A stretch of 64,000 nucleotides of DNA from Ophiosphaerella korrae (Eukaryota > Ascomycota > Dothideomycetes > Pleosporales > Phaeosphaeriaceae). The notes below the pieces were generated by a model. That model was given only the letters and a program-made list of their open reading frames with translations, had not been told where the DNA came from and searched no databases. Shown here piece after piece: positions 48,406 to 60,313 of the stretch. Each line of letters starts with the position of its first letter. The first letter of the stretch is position 1. Location: positions 62,001-126,000 of the forward strand of contig JALNQF010000059.1 in the NCBI GenBank assembly GCA_028456385.1. The letters are read 5' to 3'. Made by a program: the position numbers and the translations under genes.

Positions 48406-49544
48406 ATGTCCGGCCTGCCCTCCCATGCCTCGTGCGCCCTTCCGCCGTCGACCATCAGCCCTGCATTCACCCCGCCCGCCACGCCCGGCAGCTGGACGCC
48501 CTCCAATGCCCGGCCTCCGCGCTCCGTCGCCGTCGACACGACGCTCTCGCCCAATGCGCCGCGGCTGGGGCTAGTGCAGCAGCTGCCCCAGGTCGAATGC
48601 GAGGTGCGGGCCCGCATACCCACGACGACGGGGCATGAGATGTGGCTGCACGTGTACCGCAACAACATCGACACCAAGGAACACCTGGCCATTGTCTTTG
48701 GCGGCCAGATACGCTCGCGGTCGCTGGATGCCGAGCGGCCTGGCGAGACAGAGCTGGACCGAATGACCAGAGGCGCATATCTCGGCCGCCTGTATCCCGG
48801 CCGCACGAGTTCGCGGGTCGAGCAGCTCAAACGCGCCGAGGGCAAGCCCACCACGCGCACGCCCGAGCCTCCCCTTGCGCCGCCCTCGCCCTCATCTGCC
48901 TCTGCTTCTGCCTCCGCATCGACATCGACGTCGGAAAACGGCGACGCCCCGACAATCTCGCCCTCGGACCTCCCCCTAGTCCGCATCCACTCGGAATGCT
49001 ACACGGGCGAAACGGTCTGGTCTGCCCGCTGCGATTGCGGTGAGCAGCTTGACGAGGCCGCGCGCCTCATGGCCGACCCCACGCTTTCTCCTGCCGGCGG
49101 CGCTGTCATCTATCTGCGCCAGGAAGGCCGCGGCATTGGGCTTGGCGAGAAACTCAAGGCGTATAATCTGCAGGACTTGGGCAACGACACGTATGAAGCC
49201 AACATTCTACTGCGCCACCCGGCCGATGCGCGAAGTTACGGCCTGGCCACGGCCATGCTTGTGGATCTGGGACTGGGAGGAGAAACAGGCATCCGGCTCT
49301 TGACCAACAACCCGGACAAAGTGCGTGCCGTTGAGGGGCCGGGCCGCGAGGTGGTTGTCCGAGAAAGGGTGGCTATGGTGCCGCTTGCCTGGAAGACGGG
49401 CGGGGCGAGAGGTATCCAAAGCGAAGAGGTGGACAAGTATTTGAGCACAAAGGTGAGTTGCAGCAGTGATACAGCACGGCGCATTGCAGACGTTAACCAC
49501 GAGTACAGATTGAGAAATTTAAGCATATGTTAGACCACAAGTAA
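48406..49544 (+). CDS. RIB1: GTP cyclohydrolase II (riboflavin synthesis)
   Basis: Exons 48406-49452 and 49509-49544 give 360 residues. The N-terminal 60 residues are Ser/Pro-rich and variable. The catalytic domain has the zinc site C-x10-C-x-C ([14 protein letters not shown]), followed by [22 protein letters not shown] and [16 protein letters not shown]. The enzyme opens GTP to the first pyrimidine of the riboflavin pathway in the cytosol. A Ser/Ala-rich insert (about 165-190) precedes the domain core. The last exon adds only [11 protein letters not shown] and joins DKYLSTK in phase after a 56-bp intron. Confidence 0.94.
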
Positions 49545-49776
49545 GGCATTATACCCATTAATTTACACGTACGTTGAATAAAATACACACATGCAGAGTG
49601 ATTGGGGGCTATCCATGTGTCCAATGCCGATGCAGACCGCCTGCCCTTTGAGGTCTAAGCCGACCTCGGCAGTAATGGCGTCAGACTCACAAGTCGACCG
49701 AAACCACCCCCCCCCCCACAGTCTGGCTTGACCTTTGCATCTGTTTCTGGTTGACTTTCACTGCCAACCTCCAGCA

Positions 49777-50679
49777 ATGGCAGGCCAGGTCAACAAACAG
49801 GCAGTTGCGCCCTTGATTGACGTGCGGAATTTGAGCTACAAGTTCCCAGACGGCTCCAATGGGCTCAAGGACGTCTTCCTAGATCTACCGCCGGGCAGCA
49901 GGACGCTCCTTATTGGAGGTACTTGGACCATGATGCCTTATGTATCTCTGGGCTAATATACAAAAGCCAATGGCGCTGGTAAGACGACTCTGCTGCGCCT
50001 CCTCTCCGGCAAGCGCATGGCGCCTGCAGGCTCTGTCTCCATCGCGGGCGTTGATCCGTTCAAGATGGGCCTGGAGGGTGTGACCTACCTCGGCCTGGAG
50101 TGGGTCCTCAACCCCATTGTACGCACCGACATCGACGTCCCCACCCTTCTCGCCTCGGTGGGCGGCGACTACTACTCAGACCGGCGCGACGAGCTCACCC
50201 AGATACTCGACGTCGACCTGAGCTGGCGCATGCACGCCGTCTCCGACGGTGAAAGGAGAAGAGTTCAATTAGCCATGGGTCTGCTTCGGCCCTGGACCAT
50301 CCTGCTGCTCGACGAGATTACCGTCGACCTGGACCTGCTATCACGCAGCAACTTTTTGAATTTCCTAAAAAAGGAGACTGAAACAAGGCCGTGTACGATC
50401 GTCTACGCAACACACATCCTTGACAACCTGGCCACCTGGCCCACACATCTGGTGCACATGAGCCTGGGCAAGGTCAAGAAATGGGGCAGTGTCGAGGAAA
50501 TGAATGTCAAGGTCGAGCAGGCTGGAAAATACACGGGTAACAGCCAATTGGGTGAGTTGGTTCTCAAGTGGCTGCAAGAAGACCTGGATGAGAGAGGGCC
50601 TCGGAATGGAAAGGGTGAGGCAAAAACATATGAGAGTTTAGAGGGTAAGGGCGGGTACGGGGCTGAGAAGAAGGCATAA
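49777..50679 (+). CDS. CAF16: CCR4-NOT-associated ABC ATPase Caf16
   Basis: Exons 49777-49918 and 49967-50679, joined over a 48-bp intron, give 284 residues. It is a single soluble ABC domain without membrane helices: Walker A GANGAGKTT (about 47-55, its first Ala built across the intron), signature SDGERRRVQLAMG, Walker B TILLLDEITVDLD, and a switch His in YATHILDNLATWPTHL. The SDGERRRVQ form in place of LSGGQ and the DNLATWPTH segment mark the Caf16 family, which is linked to CCR4-NOT and Mediator in yeast. The 3' end is Lys/Gly-rich. A C-homopolymer of about 11 bases lies in the leader near 49710. Confidence 0.92.
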
Positions 50680-51099
50680 GCCCTCTCCTCGGCCTGTAGC
50701 ATGTGCCTAAGACGAGGGGTACAAATGGCTTGCTTCAACAACCCAGCCATCTGATGTTTCAACTGGTGTTCTGGAGGTTACTCAACGATGATACCCCATT
50801 TCTTGTGTCAACAAAATCGGGCTTGGTGCGAAATTCAACCTTATATATGCTGCTGGCATCTGCAGCCTTACTCCGCCACATTGCCCAGACAACTGATCAA
50901 CTCTCTGCTTTTCTTCACAGCCTCATCACACCCCACATCCTACCATTACATCACAACTCAATTGCAAACTTTTTCACTTTATCAAGCCATTACGCAGGGC
51001 TGAAGCCTAAAAGTGCCAAGCAACTATCGACAACATGGACAGCTTTTCATTTATGTGCCCACATGCAGCTATCAACCCACCAGCCACCTATCCAATGTT
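50680..51099. other. Intergenic
   Basis: CAF16 3' flank and HET-gene promoter. Plus-strand frames at 50703-51113 continue without a family signature. The HET open frame is open upstream of 51100 but has no ATG there. Confidence 0.5.
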
Positions 51100-52668
51100 A
51101 TGTTCCGACATGAACCACTAGATCGCACCATGGCTTCTATTCACTTACTCAAGTTTCTGCCTGGTCTCTCATCTTCAGGCCTCATACAATGCCAAATGTG
51201 GCACTCTGACGTGGAAGCCGAATACAATTGTTTATCCTACGTTTGGGGTGCTAGCGGCGATGGGGAAAACATCTTATTAGACGGACACATGTTCCATGTA
51301 CGTCGGAATCTATGGGACTTTATGACCGTGGCACGAACGAAATGCACCAATCCAGAACGAATATTTTGGATAGACGCACTTTGCATTGACCAGGTGTCCA
51401 TCGACGAGCGAAATCACCAGGTGGCTCTAATGGGGAAAGTCTACTCCAATGCGCAAGAAGTGATCACCTGGCTCGGTCTTAGTAAAGCCATTAGTCGCGC
51501 ACTCGCGTTCTGCCTTGACCTAGAGAAGGCCAGCCCCCAAACTGGTGCGGATGCTTGGCAGCAATGGGAGAGTGCCGCACAATCCAGTTCTCTGAGAGCT
51601 GACTGGAAGCAGTTCTCACTGCACCCACACTGGAGGCGAGCGTGGATATCACAAGAGGTCCTGCTGGCCCGAAAATACAAAATATTAGTCAGTGACCTCG
51701 AGGCGGAGCCCGCCCAGTTTCGTGTCATATGCATGCTTCTCCCTAATATCAACAAACGTGGATGGGCCCAGAATCCTGATGGCTGCTCATGGGACTCTGA
51801 TATGAATATATTCAACACCTATCTCGAGGCAATATGTGGAAAGAAGATAACACAACAAGAAAGACTGGTTGATCTCTTTCACAAATTGCCGAAGCGAGAA
51901 TGCCAGATTCCACGTGATAAGATTTACTCCTTGCTATCTCTTGCTTCGGATGCAGCTGCTATTCCAGTCGATTATGCCAGTTCTGATCACGACGTCCTGC
52001 TCCACATTCTAGACGTTTCTGAAGGGTCTATGTGTCTGTGTTTGTGGTCCTATATTGCCAATGCTTTTGCATTTAAAATCGACACAACGATTCCGGAAGT
52101 TCCTCGCTGTGCAAGGCCCGGATTTAAAATGCCGATACAACGAGTCAACAATGGCAACGATATAAGCACTAAAAATACGTTCGATCTTCGTAGAAGAGGT
52201 GATTCAATTAAATGTGCAGCCTGTGGCTTGCATATAACAGATCTGAGATCAAACATGGTATTATTCTGTGTGCGAACATTGTGCAATCGGGCAGTTCATA
52301 TTCACTTTGGACTAATTCAAAATCCATCCTCTACTATCTCTTCCCGAATACCAACCTTTGTCCGACTTCTACCAATCTTACCACTTCATGGAGTCCTATC
52401 TGGCACCTACGTTCATAACATTCCTGTCGAGTTTGATATATGTCTTGGTGGCACGAATCCATTGTTAGGTGATACGTATAATATTTATCTAACAGCCGAG
52501 AACTTGATGGAATTTCTTCATAGTAACGAGAAAGCGCAGCGGACAACAAAGGTTCCTTTAGAGCTATGCACAAAAGCACCGACTGGCAAAGGAACTATGG
52601 AATACTACAAGAACTTACGCCAAAATGTTTCATTTCCTCAACATAGAGGTTTGGGGCAATTAAGATAA
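51100..52668 (+). CDS. HET-domain (heterokaryon incompatibility) protein
   Basis: A single exon of 522 residues. The HET domain occupies about residues 40-190, with its conserved blocks YNCLSYVWG (42-50), IFWIDALCIDQ (88-98), RNHQVALMGKVYSNAQEVITWLG (105-126) and, further on, HWRRAWISQEVLLARK. HET proteins trigger growth arrest or cell death after non-self recognition, or are simply expanded gene families with unknown role. The C-terminal half (about 300-522) has no family I recognise and includes a C-x-x-C pair (CAACG). The absence of introns and its lower GC content contrast with the neighbouring genes. An alternative start is the Met at 51130. Confidence 0.86.
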   Translation: MFRHEPLDRTMASIHLLKFLPGLSSSGLIQCQMWHSDVEAEYNCLSYVWGASGDGENILLDGHMFHVRRNLWDFMTVARTKCTNPERIFWIDALCIDQVSIDERNHQVALMGKVYSNAQEVITWLGLSKAISRALAFCLDLEKASPQTGADAWQQWESAAQSSSLRADWKQFSLHPHWRRAWISQEVLLARKYKILVSDLEAEPAQFRVICMLLPNINKRGWAQNPDGCSWDSDMNIFNTYLEAICGKKITQQERLVDLFHKLPKRECQIPRDKIYSLLSLASDAAAIPVDYASSDHDVLLHILDVSEGSMCLCLWSYIANAFAFKIDTTIPEVPRCARPGFKMPIQRVNNGNDISTKNTFDLRRRGDSIKCAACGLHITDLRSNMVLFCVRTLCNRAVHIHFGLIQNPSSTISSRIPTFVRLLPILPLHGVLSGTYVHNIPVEFDICLGGTNPLLGDTYNIYLTAENLMEFLHSNEKAQRTTKVPLELCTKAPTGKGTMEYYKNLRQNVSFPQHRGLGQLR

Positions 52669-53081
52669 ATACCTAAGTTAATCGAAAACTTGATAAAAGT
52701 CACACCATCCGATAAGGAAATAAGAGAGCAAGTCGAGAATAGCCAGCCAGACTTTGCCGAACGATTGATGATGATGATGATGATGATCACTTTAGATAAA
52801 TTACATGATCAACAGACTACACACTCATGATGGCGTATGCGTAGAATGTAAAACAGATCACAACATTATCAACATTACTGAACACTTCATCCTATCGCTC
52901 GAAAAATGTTTCCGTTTGAAATTGACATCTTGCGTCAAGTAAATTGAATTTAGAATCAAAGAATCGATAGAGCTAATTGCAAAATATACAAGAATTGAAA
53001 TCAGTTTCGTTCCATGAATCATTGCCCATTTCAGGATCCTTTTGTCTTTCCCGAGACTTCTTGCCATTACTTTCATTGCTT
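52669..53081. other. Intergenic with a GAT microsatellite
   Basis: Convergent 3' flanks of the HET gene and the cutinase gene. About eight tandem GAT units lie at 52765-52788. No gene seen. Confidence 0.6.
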
Positions 53082-53916
<835 letters not shown>

Positions 53917-56804
53917 TTATGCTATTTTTGTAGCGATATGTAGTGGCTATTATAGAGCAAGGTCCCTTGAGCGAGGGAAGATTAGTGAATGTAGAGAGGG
54001 CAATGGATTACCGATGTTGTTGAGATCCGTGGATATCGGGCATTATGTGGGAAATCTAACAGTACTTATACGTTTTCTTGCTTTTGTCTATCACGATCTC
54101 GGGAAAGAAATTGTAGTGTGCTCTTAAGAAATGCTCAAAGAGAAAGGATAGGACCGAGCAAATGCGTGCTGACAAGCAAATGCACCCAGGTACTGCGGAC
54201 CTTTGTCCAGATTGAGGCTTTGTTTTATAGAGCGACTACACCACGTACAAGCCTTAGAAATTCCCCCATGCTTCCTCCGCAGAATAGTACTTGCATCCTG
54301 CAGCAGCTCGGGCGTCTAGCCTAAACCCGTAATCTCTACATGCGGAGACAACCTGCTCATTTACACTAGGTGGATAATGTAATTATACCTTAGCTGCACT
54401 TCATTCCTATTAGGGCAGCTGTAGTGGTGCCTTGCTCATCATGGTCAATGCAACAACCGTCCTTTTGCACGGCAACGTTGGCTTCGGCAGCAAACTACCG
54501 ATATAGCGAACTGAATACGACTCTGTGGAGAACTTCGATCTTGTTATGTGTGCCACGCACCATCGGGGACACTGCGTAAGAGGACGCATAAAGTGGCGCC
54601 GCGTCGGGCGCAGCCAAATCGTCCTCCTGCATGGGTAGAATAATGGATGATTTGGGCGCGTAATGCTACTTTTTCGCCCTCTTCTTTCCTCCAACCTCGG
54701 CTTCGATCTGAGGATAGCAAAAACGATTGGCCCCCATACCTTTTGTCACCCTGGAATAGAACGGCAAGTCGTGTGGTGGTAGCGGACCGGCTTAACCGGC
54801 AATCCTACAGGCTTTGAAATCTGGGGCTCACCTGGTCTATCTTGTCGCTAGAATCGAAACGAGCCATTCCCGGTACTAACATGGCATTTTGCCTTGAAAG
54901 GCAGTTGTCTGTTCTTCGAGCACGTGGGCAACATGGGCCATTCTCCCGTGTCGCCCCGCATTATCGTTCACATAGCTGATGCGAGCAGGCGCCATGCATG
55001 TGCGGATTGTGCTCCTCCTCTTATTCTTCGCTGAAATCAAATGTGCACGGCTCTCATGGGTAGGTGATACAATCGGAATACCATGGATGTCGCGAGGGAC
55101 GCGTGCCACAGTAAGAACTACTAGTGCTGAATTGCAGTACCCCAGCTTACAGGGCATGTATGCAAGTGTCCCCCACAAAAGTACCGGCGGGATAGCCTAC
55201 CTAGGTATGCTCATTTCTTTAACTCTTAGGAAGTGGAATACCGTCTACCTACCTCCAAGATAGCATCTACCGCTTTCTTACGAATTTCCCGTCAACTTTC
55301 CGAAGCATCAATGCTTAATCGTTTCCAGCATCGCGGAGAGTAGAGCAGCTGACGAGTCAGCGCACAATTCCTGGAGAAGATCCCGCCTTTTTTCTTGGCA
55401 TCTTCATGTCACCAGATCCCGGTCGATTAACCGATCGGGGAAGATGTCCGACCAATCGAGATACTAACTTCCCAAGTACCCATAACTTTATGCAGCCATA
55501 CAGTATTCGACTGGCCCCTCCATTCTTGTCGCACCTTTTGGACCTTTTAAATGATTAATATGCAACCCAAAAGCTAAGGTGATGGTAAATTCTGTCTGTT
55601 TACTCTCTGACGCTACATTCGTGGCCTATTTTATTATGAATAGCAATGACGGCGGCCAAAAGCCCAACTTTGGCGTCGACACTAGCAAAGGTGTTGAACG
55701 AGTGTTGATCAGTCCGATGTTTTCTGAGATCTCATGAACATCATGATTGCTTGCATGTTCTAAGTTTATTCAGCACTTTCTAGATCTGCATACCCCGCAC
55801 TTTCCCCTGATCATCAGCAGGGTACGATTGTACTGTTTGAGAACACTTGATAAGAGCCCAACATTATATCACCTAGAGAGCCTCGGCATTTTGTTAATAA
55901 TAGAAATTTGCATGTGGCTCTTTGTACATCTGTGGTTAGTAAAGCTGACCCTCACACTGTACTGTTAGGCAACTGGCAAGCAGCTTTATCTCGGATCGTG
56001 TGGTGCAATTTTCCTACAATTAATATAGAACTTCGGTAAACGTAAAGTATAACGACAAAAAAAGAATGTGTTGAAAAGATTTACTCTGCTATCGTTGATA
56101 AGGCTTACAGTCTCCCAATCTCCAGTGCATCGTGACGCGAAAATAGGCGAATTATTTACAGCCTTCGGAAAGAATTCAGCTAAGATATCATTCCTGTAAG
56201 GTGGCAGCTCTACTCTACTATAACAAACCATCAAAATGGTGGAGAATACTCAACGGCGTTGATTATCTTGAGTAGAACAGTATATATATACTACAGCCAC
56301 TCTGCGGCCTTACAGTCCCTTATGTATGTTATTCAATTCAATTCGTTTCTCACGTAAAGTTGACACTCCTTCATGATGGGTTGATTGAGCGTAAGGTTCA
56401 AGAGCACATATCGATAGGACTATCTACTTACAGCTTATACAATTACTACTAGCTTAGGCAATATTTGTAGAAGCTACTTTTTACTTTGTAGAGAACTAAA
56501 TACTATTTATATCAAGAGTAATTGGAAGTTGCAGCTTTCAAAGTGGATATTTAATAAGATAGTGATATTACTACAAAGTTGTTCAAGCGTTTATATGCTT
56601 TTATTTACACCCTTATCATTAATTATTGAATTGGCTACTATTCCAGATTACTATCGACAGGCTTATTCTATGGATGAAACCGAAAGAGTATACTACTTTT
56701 CTTAGTACGATCTCTTGTTCCGGGGTACCTTTTGTACTGATTTACCTAGATAGCCTTGAGATTCTAGTGAGTTTTAGTCTACAAAACATAATATTCCCTT
56801 ACTA

Positions 56805-57013
56805 TTGACGTGGTTTGCAATCGAGTGACGCGCCCTACCAACTTTGCGCGCCTATCTTATGTCAACTCGCAATGGCTCAACGCCACGCTGCTCAGTTAAC
56901 TTCAAATGAAGTAGATATCCAGCTTGCTATCTCATCTATTGAATCAAACAAAATTCAAAACAGTTGGCGCGCAAAGTTGGTGGGGCGCGTCACTCGCTTG
57001 TAAACCACATTAT
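56805..57013 (+). mobile_element. MITE-like element with about 45-bp terminal inverted repeats
   Basis: The left end (56808 onward, ACGTGGTTTGCAATCGAG and on to about 56852) and the reverse complement of the right end (from 57010, ATGTGGTTTACAAGCGAG) match over about 45 bases with few mismatches. Both ends include the words TGACGCGCCC and CCAACTTTGCGCGCC. TA dinucleotides at 56803-56804 and 57014-57015 could be the target duplication of a Tc1/mariner/pogo-type insertion. The interior encodes a start like NEVDIQLAISSIESNKIQN, reminiscent of the N-terminal helix of pogo/Fot1 transposases, running straight into the right repeat. This suggests an internally deleted copy. Confidence 0.75.
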
Positions 57014-59450
57014 TATGATTTATAGATGATTATTGGGTACTACTTGGAATAGTATCATTCTTATAATAGCTAGTAATAAAACGTCTAAAAATTTGTTACG
57101 TTCAGGAGATAGGGGTTATGTATTGAAAGTAGTGTAGTCGAAATACCATTGATTGATGTTTTTGGCGATACTAGTCTGTAGTTCAAGGCTATCTAATCAG
57201 TGCTAGAACTTCCAATAGGTACTTATTTTCATAGCTTTGCTATGAAGTTGTTTTGAATGCAATAGCCCTCTTCCTACTATATTCGGAACGAATAAAATCT
57301 TAGACCATACATACTACAGTAAACCCTCTACCTCGAGCTTTGCAAAATCTAAGTACCTTATCAAAGATTTACTCCATGACTACTTTATATTATTCATAAT
57401 TAAGGTTCATTCTCAAGTTATTTTCAATTCAAACCAAAATTAAAGGCCTCTAAACCTAAAATTAGTATATCTTTCTATTCCTTTTCAGCGATATCAACAG
57501 TGTCACAGAGGGACTCCGAATAGGCATGAGTCTCTACCCACATCGGATTTTTATTCATCTATGTTTAATTACATCAAAGAATATGGGTTCAAGCTTTATT
57601 ATAAGCGGGATGTTTTTATTGAAGAAGCATGGAGTGGAGCTGAGAAAAGTTTCCGCCAATCGCCAATAGCGTAGCACTACTGAGCGCTCTCTCTATTACG
57701 TACTTAATCTCAAAATGACGTTTTTGAAGCTGATAAAAATTCCGGTTTTATAATATCTACATGTTCTGCAATAATATCAGTCAAGACGAGATGATATGCA
57801 AGAAAGAGCGAAAGACGGATTCTGTGAGAGTGCAGTGGTGTCGACCAAGGTTTACAGCCAGTCATATAAAGACCAATCCTCCATGTGCATTCTTGCGAGT
57901 CACTGTGTTAAATGAGGGATGCTTATGGGGTCTGTGTGTGTGTTAGACATGAATGTTTGACCTGATAGGAGGTGTTGCAATGACTTGCATGCTGACAAAA
58001 GTGGCCGTAATAGCCGTGGCACAGCCTCGCTCCGCCACCATCAAGTCATAGCATAAGCGAGGTTGGTGCATAAATTTGATCAATCAATCATAAAACAGGC
58101 ACTTAATGACGGATCCGGCTAGCCCATGACCTATACCAAAGTACGTCCAACCACATATGGTTCCCTGAACCAGCCAGGGGGGCAAGTACCAGGTTTCCAA
58201 GCTTTGACAGCCCTGATTCTCGTTGGAACATTGACATGCATCGATGATTAGTGCTGGCCTGCGCTTGCTGTTATGGTGTTGACGTACATGGATGTTACAT
58301 GAACTGTCGCAGAAGCGGCATTTGGTTGGTCTTGCAAAATTAAAACTCGAGAACATGACCACTGGGGATTCTACCCATGGCACTACTATACTTGACTTAT
58401 CAATACTCAGTAGTTAACAAAATAGATTAGGATTGAGCAGTCGTACTTTATCTTCAATGTGTCCAACTTGAATGAGGAAAATATTTCGCATCACACTTAC
58501 ACTGCCTAAAATATGTGGCAAAATCGGCCAAACATAAGCTAGTTGGTTCATGAATAGTTAGTGAATAATTAACGTAGCTACATAGTTGCCTTGATACCAG
58601 GGAGTAAAACACCATAGTTTATCAATGATAGCAGCATGCCACTCGAGGTTTCTGTAAGAGTAATTGAGCGCGAGGTGGCCGTTCATGTTTTTCAGAAACT
58701 TATGCAATGATCATGCCCTCACTGGGACCGGGTATCAGTAAGTATATTGCCAAGCTATTTCAATAAGTAGATAAAAAAATCTTGGAGAAAACACGTAAAA
58801 ACAGAACTGCATGTTTGCAGAGGTAATGCCGAATATGCGTGTTAATCGTTTGACCAGCGAATGAAACTTGTCAACGCAACAACTCTTCCATTTCTGAAGC
58901 TGATCAACCTAGAGCGACGACTTGGGTCTTGTTAGAGCACTGAAGGTTGATATTTTGATAATGTGCACACAGAAAACGCAACGATCATGATTCGTGAATA
59001 AACTCTAACTACTTGGCATTGGCCTCCAAGGATTCCATACAAGCTACAGCGCTTTTGTAGTCTGCCTTCCTGAATCTTCACACTTGTCAGTCGACGAGGC
59101 TTGGTACCTCGGCAGGTCCTTGGTGGTGAGGCTCTTGTGGGCTTTGACGCTAAGGTATCACGCTAAGTTTTATGCATGCTGCAGAACATTCCGAAACATG
59201 CTGGAACAGATTGGAACCAACGAACCGGCTCGTCTTGCCTTCAGTTGTATCTATTCGCTATGCTGGAAGTTGGATACGGGCGTATCTCCGTTCATGTATG
59301 ATCTGCGCATCGTGACGAACTCCAAGGTGTTCGCCAGGCGCGCACAAGGAACAATTTTTCCGGACTAGACGCTAAGTCCTGAGACACCATGCCTAGTAGC
59401 GAGGGCACTGGAACATCATGAAGCAGTGCAGTATCTCAGGAGGATGGTTG

Positions 59451-59458
59451 TATAAATA
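59451..59458 (+). promoter_or_regulatory. TATA-box-like element
   Basis: The word TATAAATA lies 162 bases before the start codon of the small secreted protein, a usual fungal distance. Confidence 0.4.
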
Positions 59459-59619
59459 CTGGCTGTTTGCAATGCAAGGTTATTGCCGCAGCTTCAACCT
59501 TCTGTCTTTCACTCGCTCACAGTTTATCCCGTTTCTATTCTTACCGCAGGATCGGTCACTTTACTGTAATCTTTACCCCATCACGCTTTAACATCATCAA
59601 TCCAATCACCTCAACAACT

Positions 59620-59960
59620 ATGAAGTTTACTCTCGCCATCGCTCTTTCTCTCGCCTCTTTGGCATTCGCAGCCCCTGCGCCACAGAATGCCAATCGACCA
59701 GTCCCCAATGGTGCCTGCTGTACTCCCAATACAAGCTTGAAGCAGGATGTGTGCAATGTTAACGGTCAATCCGGTCGCTGCGTACCCTCGGGCGCAAATG
59801 GCTGTAAGTTTTACTCATGTCCTCATCAAGATTAATGAGTATATGCTGACCACATCACACAGGCGGAGCTGCTTTAACATGTATCGAGGATTCAAGGTTA
59901 ACTTGCAATACTGCTATTTTAGAAAGGGGCCGTCCTCTGTGCAGACTTAGGGGCGAGTAG
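59620..59960 (+). CDS. Small secreted cysteine-rich protein (candidate effector)
   Basis: Exons 59620-59803 and 59863-59960, with a 59-bp GT-AG intron, give 93 residues. Residues 1-17 (MKFTLAIALSLASLAFA) form a signal peptide, followed by a short APAPQ propeptide-like stretch. The mature part has eight Cys (two adjacent, GACC, then VC, RC, GC, TC, TC, LC), enough for four disulfides. Dothideomycete small secreted proteins with a pattern like CCTPNTSLKQDVC are known to me only as hypothetical or effector candidates. No enzymatic motif. The intron splits a Cys codon (T/GC), supporting the exon join. The in-frame upstream extension (from 59467) is not needed, since the signal peptide defines the start. 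Confidence 0.8.
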
Positions 59961-60313
59961 GGTGTGTAAGACAATTATAAGTAGAGCATTCAATCAATCC
60001 ATGTCTTGGTTGTGTGAAATTATCTTTCATCCTCAGAACTCAGAACCAACTATGGGGCTCACACGTGAATATTGCAGTCCGGCTAATGTGCAAAGTGCGT
60101 TGCCCAAATATAAAAGCTAGGGGAATAAATACTTTAATGATGTGTTAGATACATCGATAGTGATGGTGGAGTTGCTACTGGTTCCGCTAGTTCAAGCTAG
60201 CCAAGCCCCTAAAAAAAGCGACCAGTTGGAGGGAGACTAGGCACTCGCCCATCGTCACACGCATTTTTGACTATTATTACGCAGTCACTATCGTATATTA
60301 TCAAGGTAGATGT
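59961..60313. other. Intergenic
   Basis: 3' flank of the secreted protein and MOD5 promoter. Nothing specific seen. Confidence 0.6.

Noticed and set aside
49705..49716. C homopolymer before CAF16 as an assembly or frameshift problem
   Set aside because: It lies in the leader, outside the coding frame, so it does not affect the gene model.
58084..58383. 99-codon Cys-containing minus-strand frame as a possible effector
   Set aside because: It has no signal peptide at its start and the Cys are irregularly spaced.
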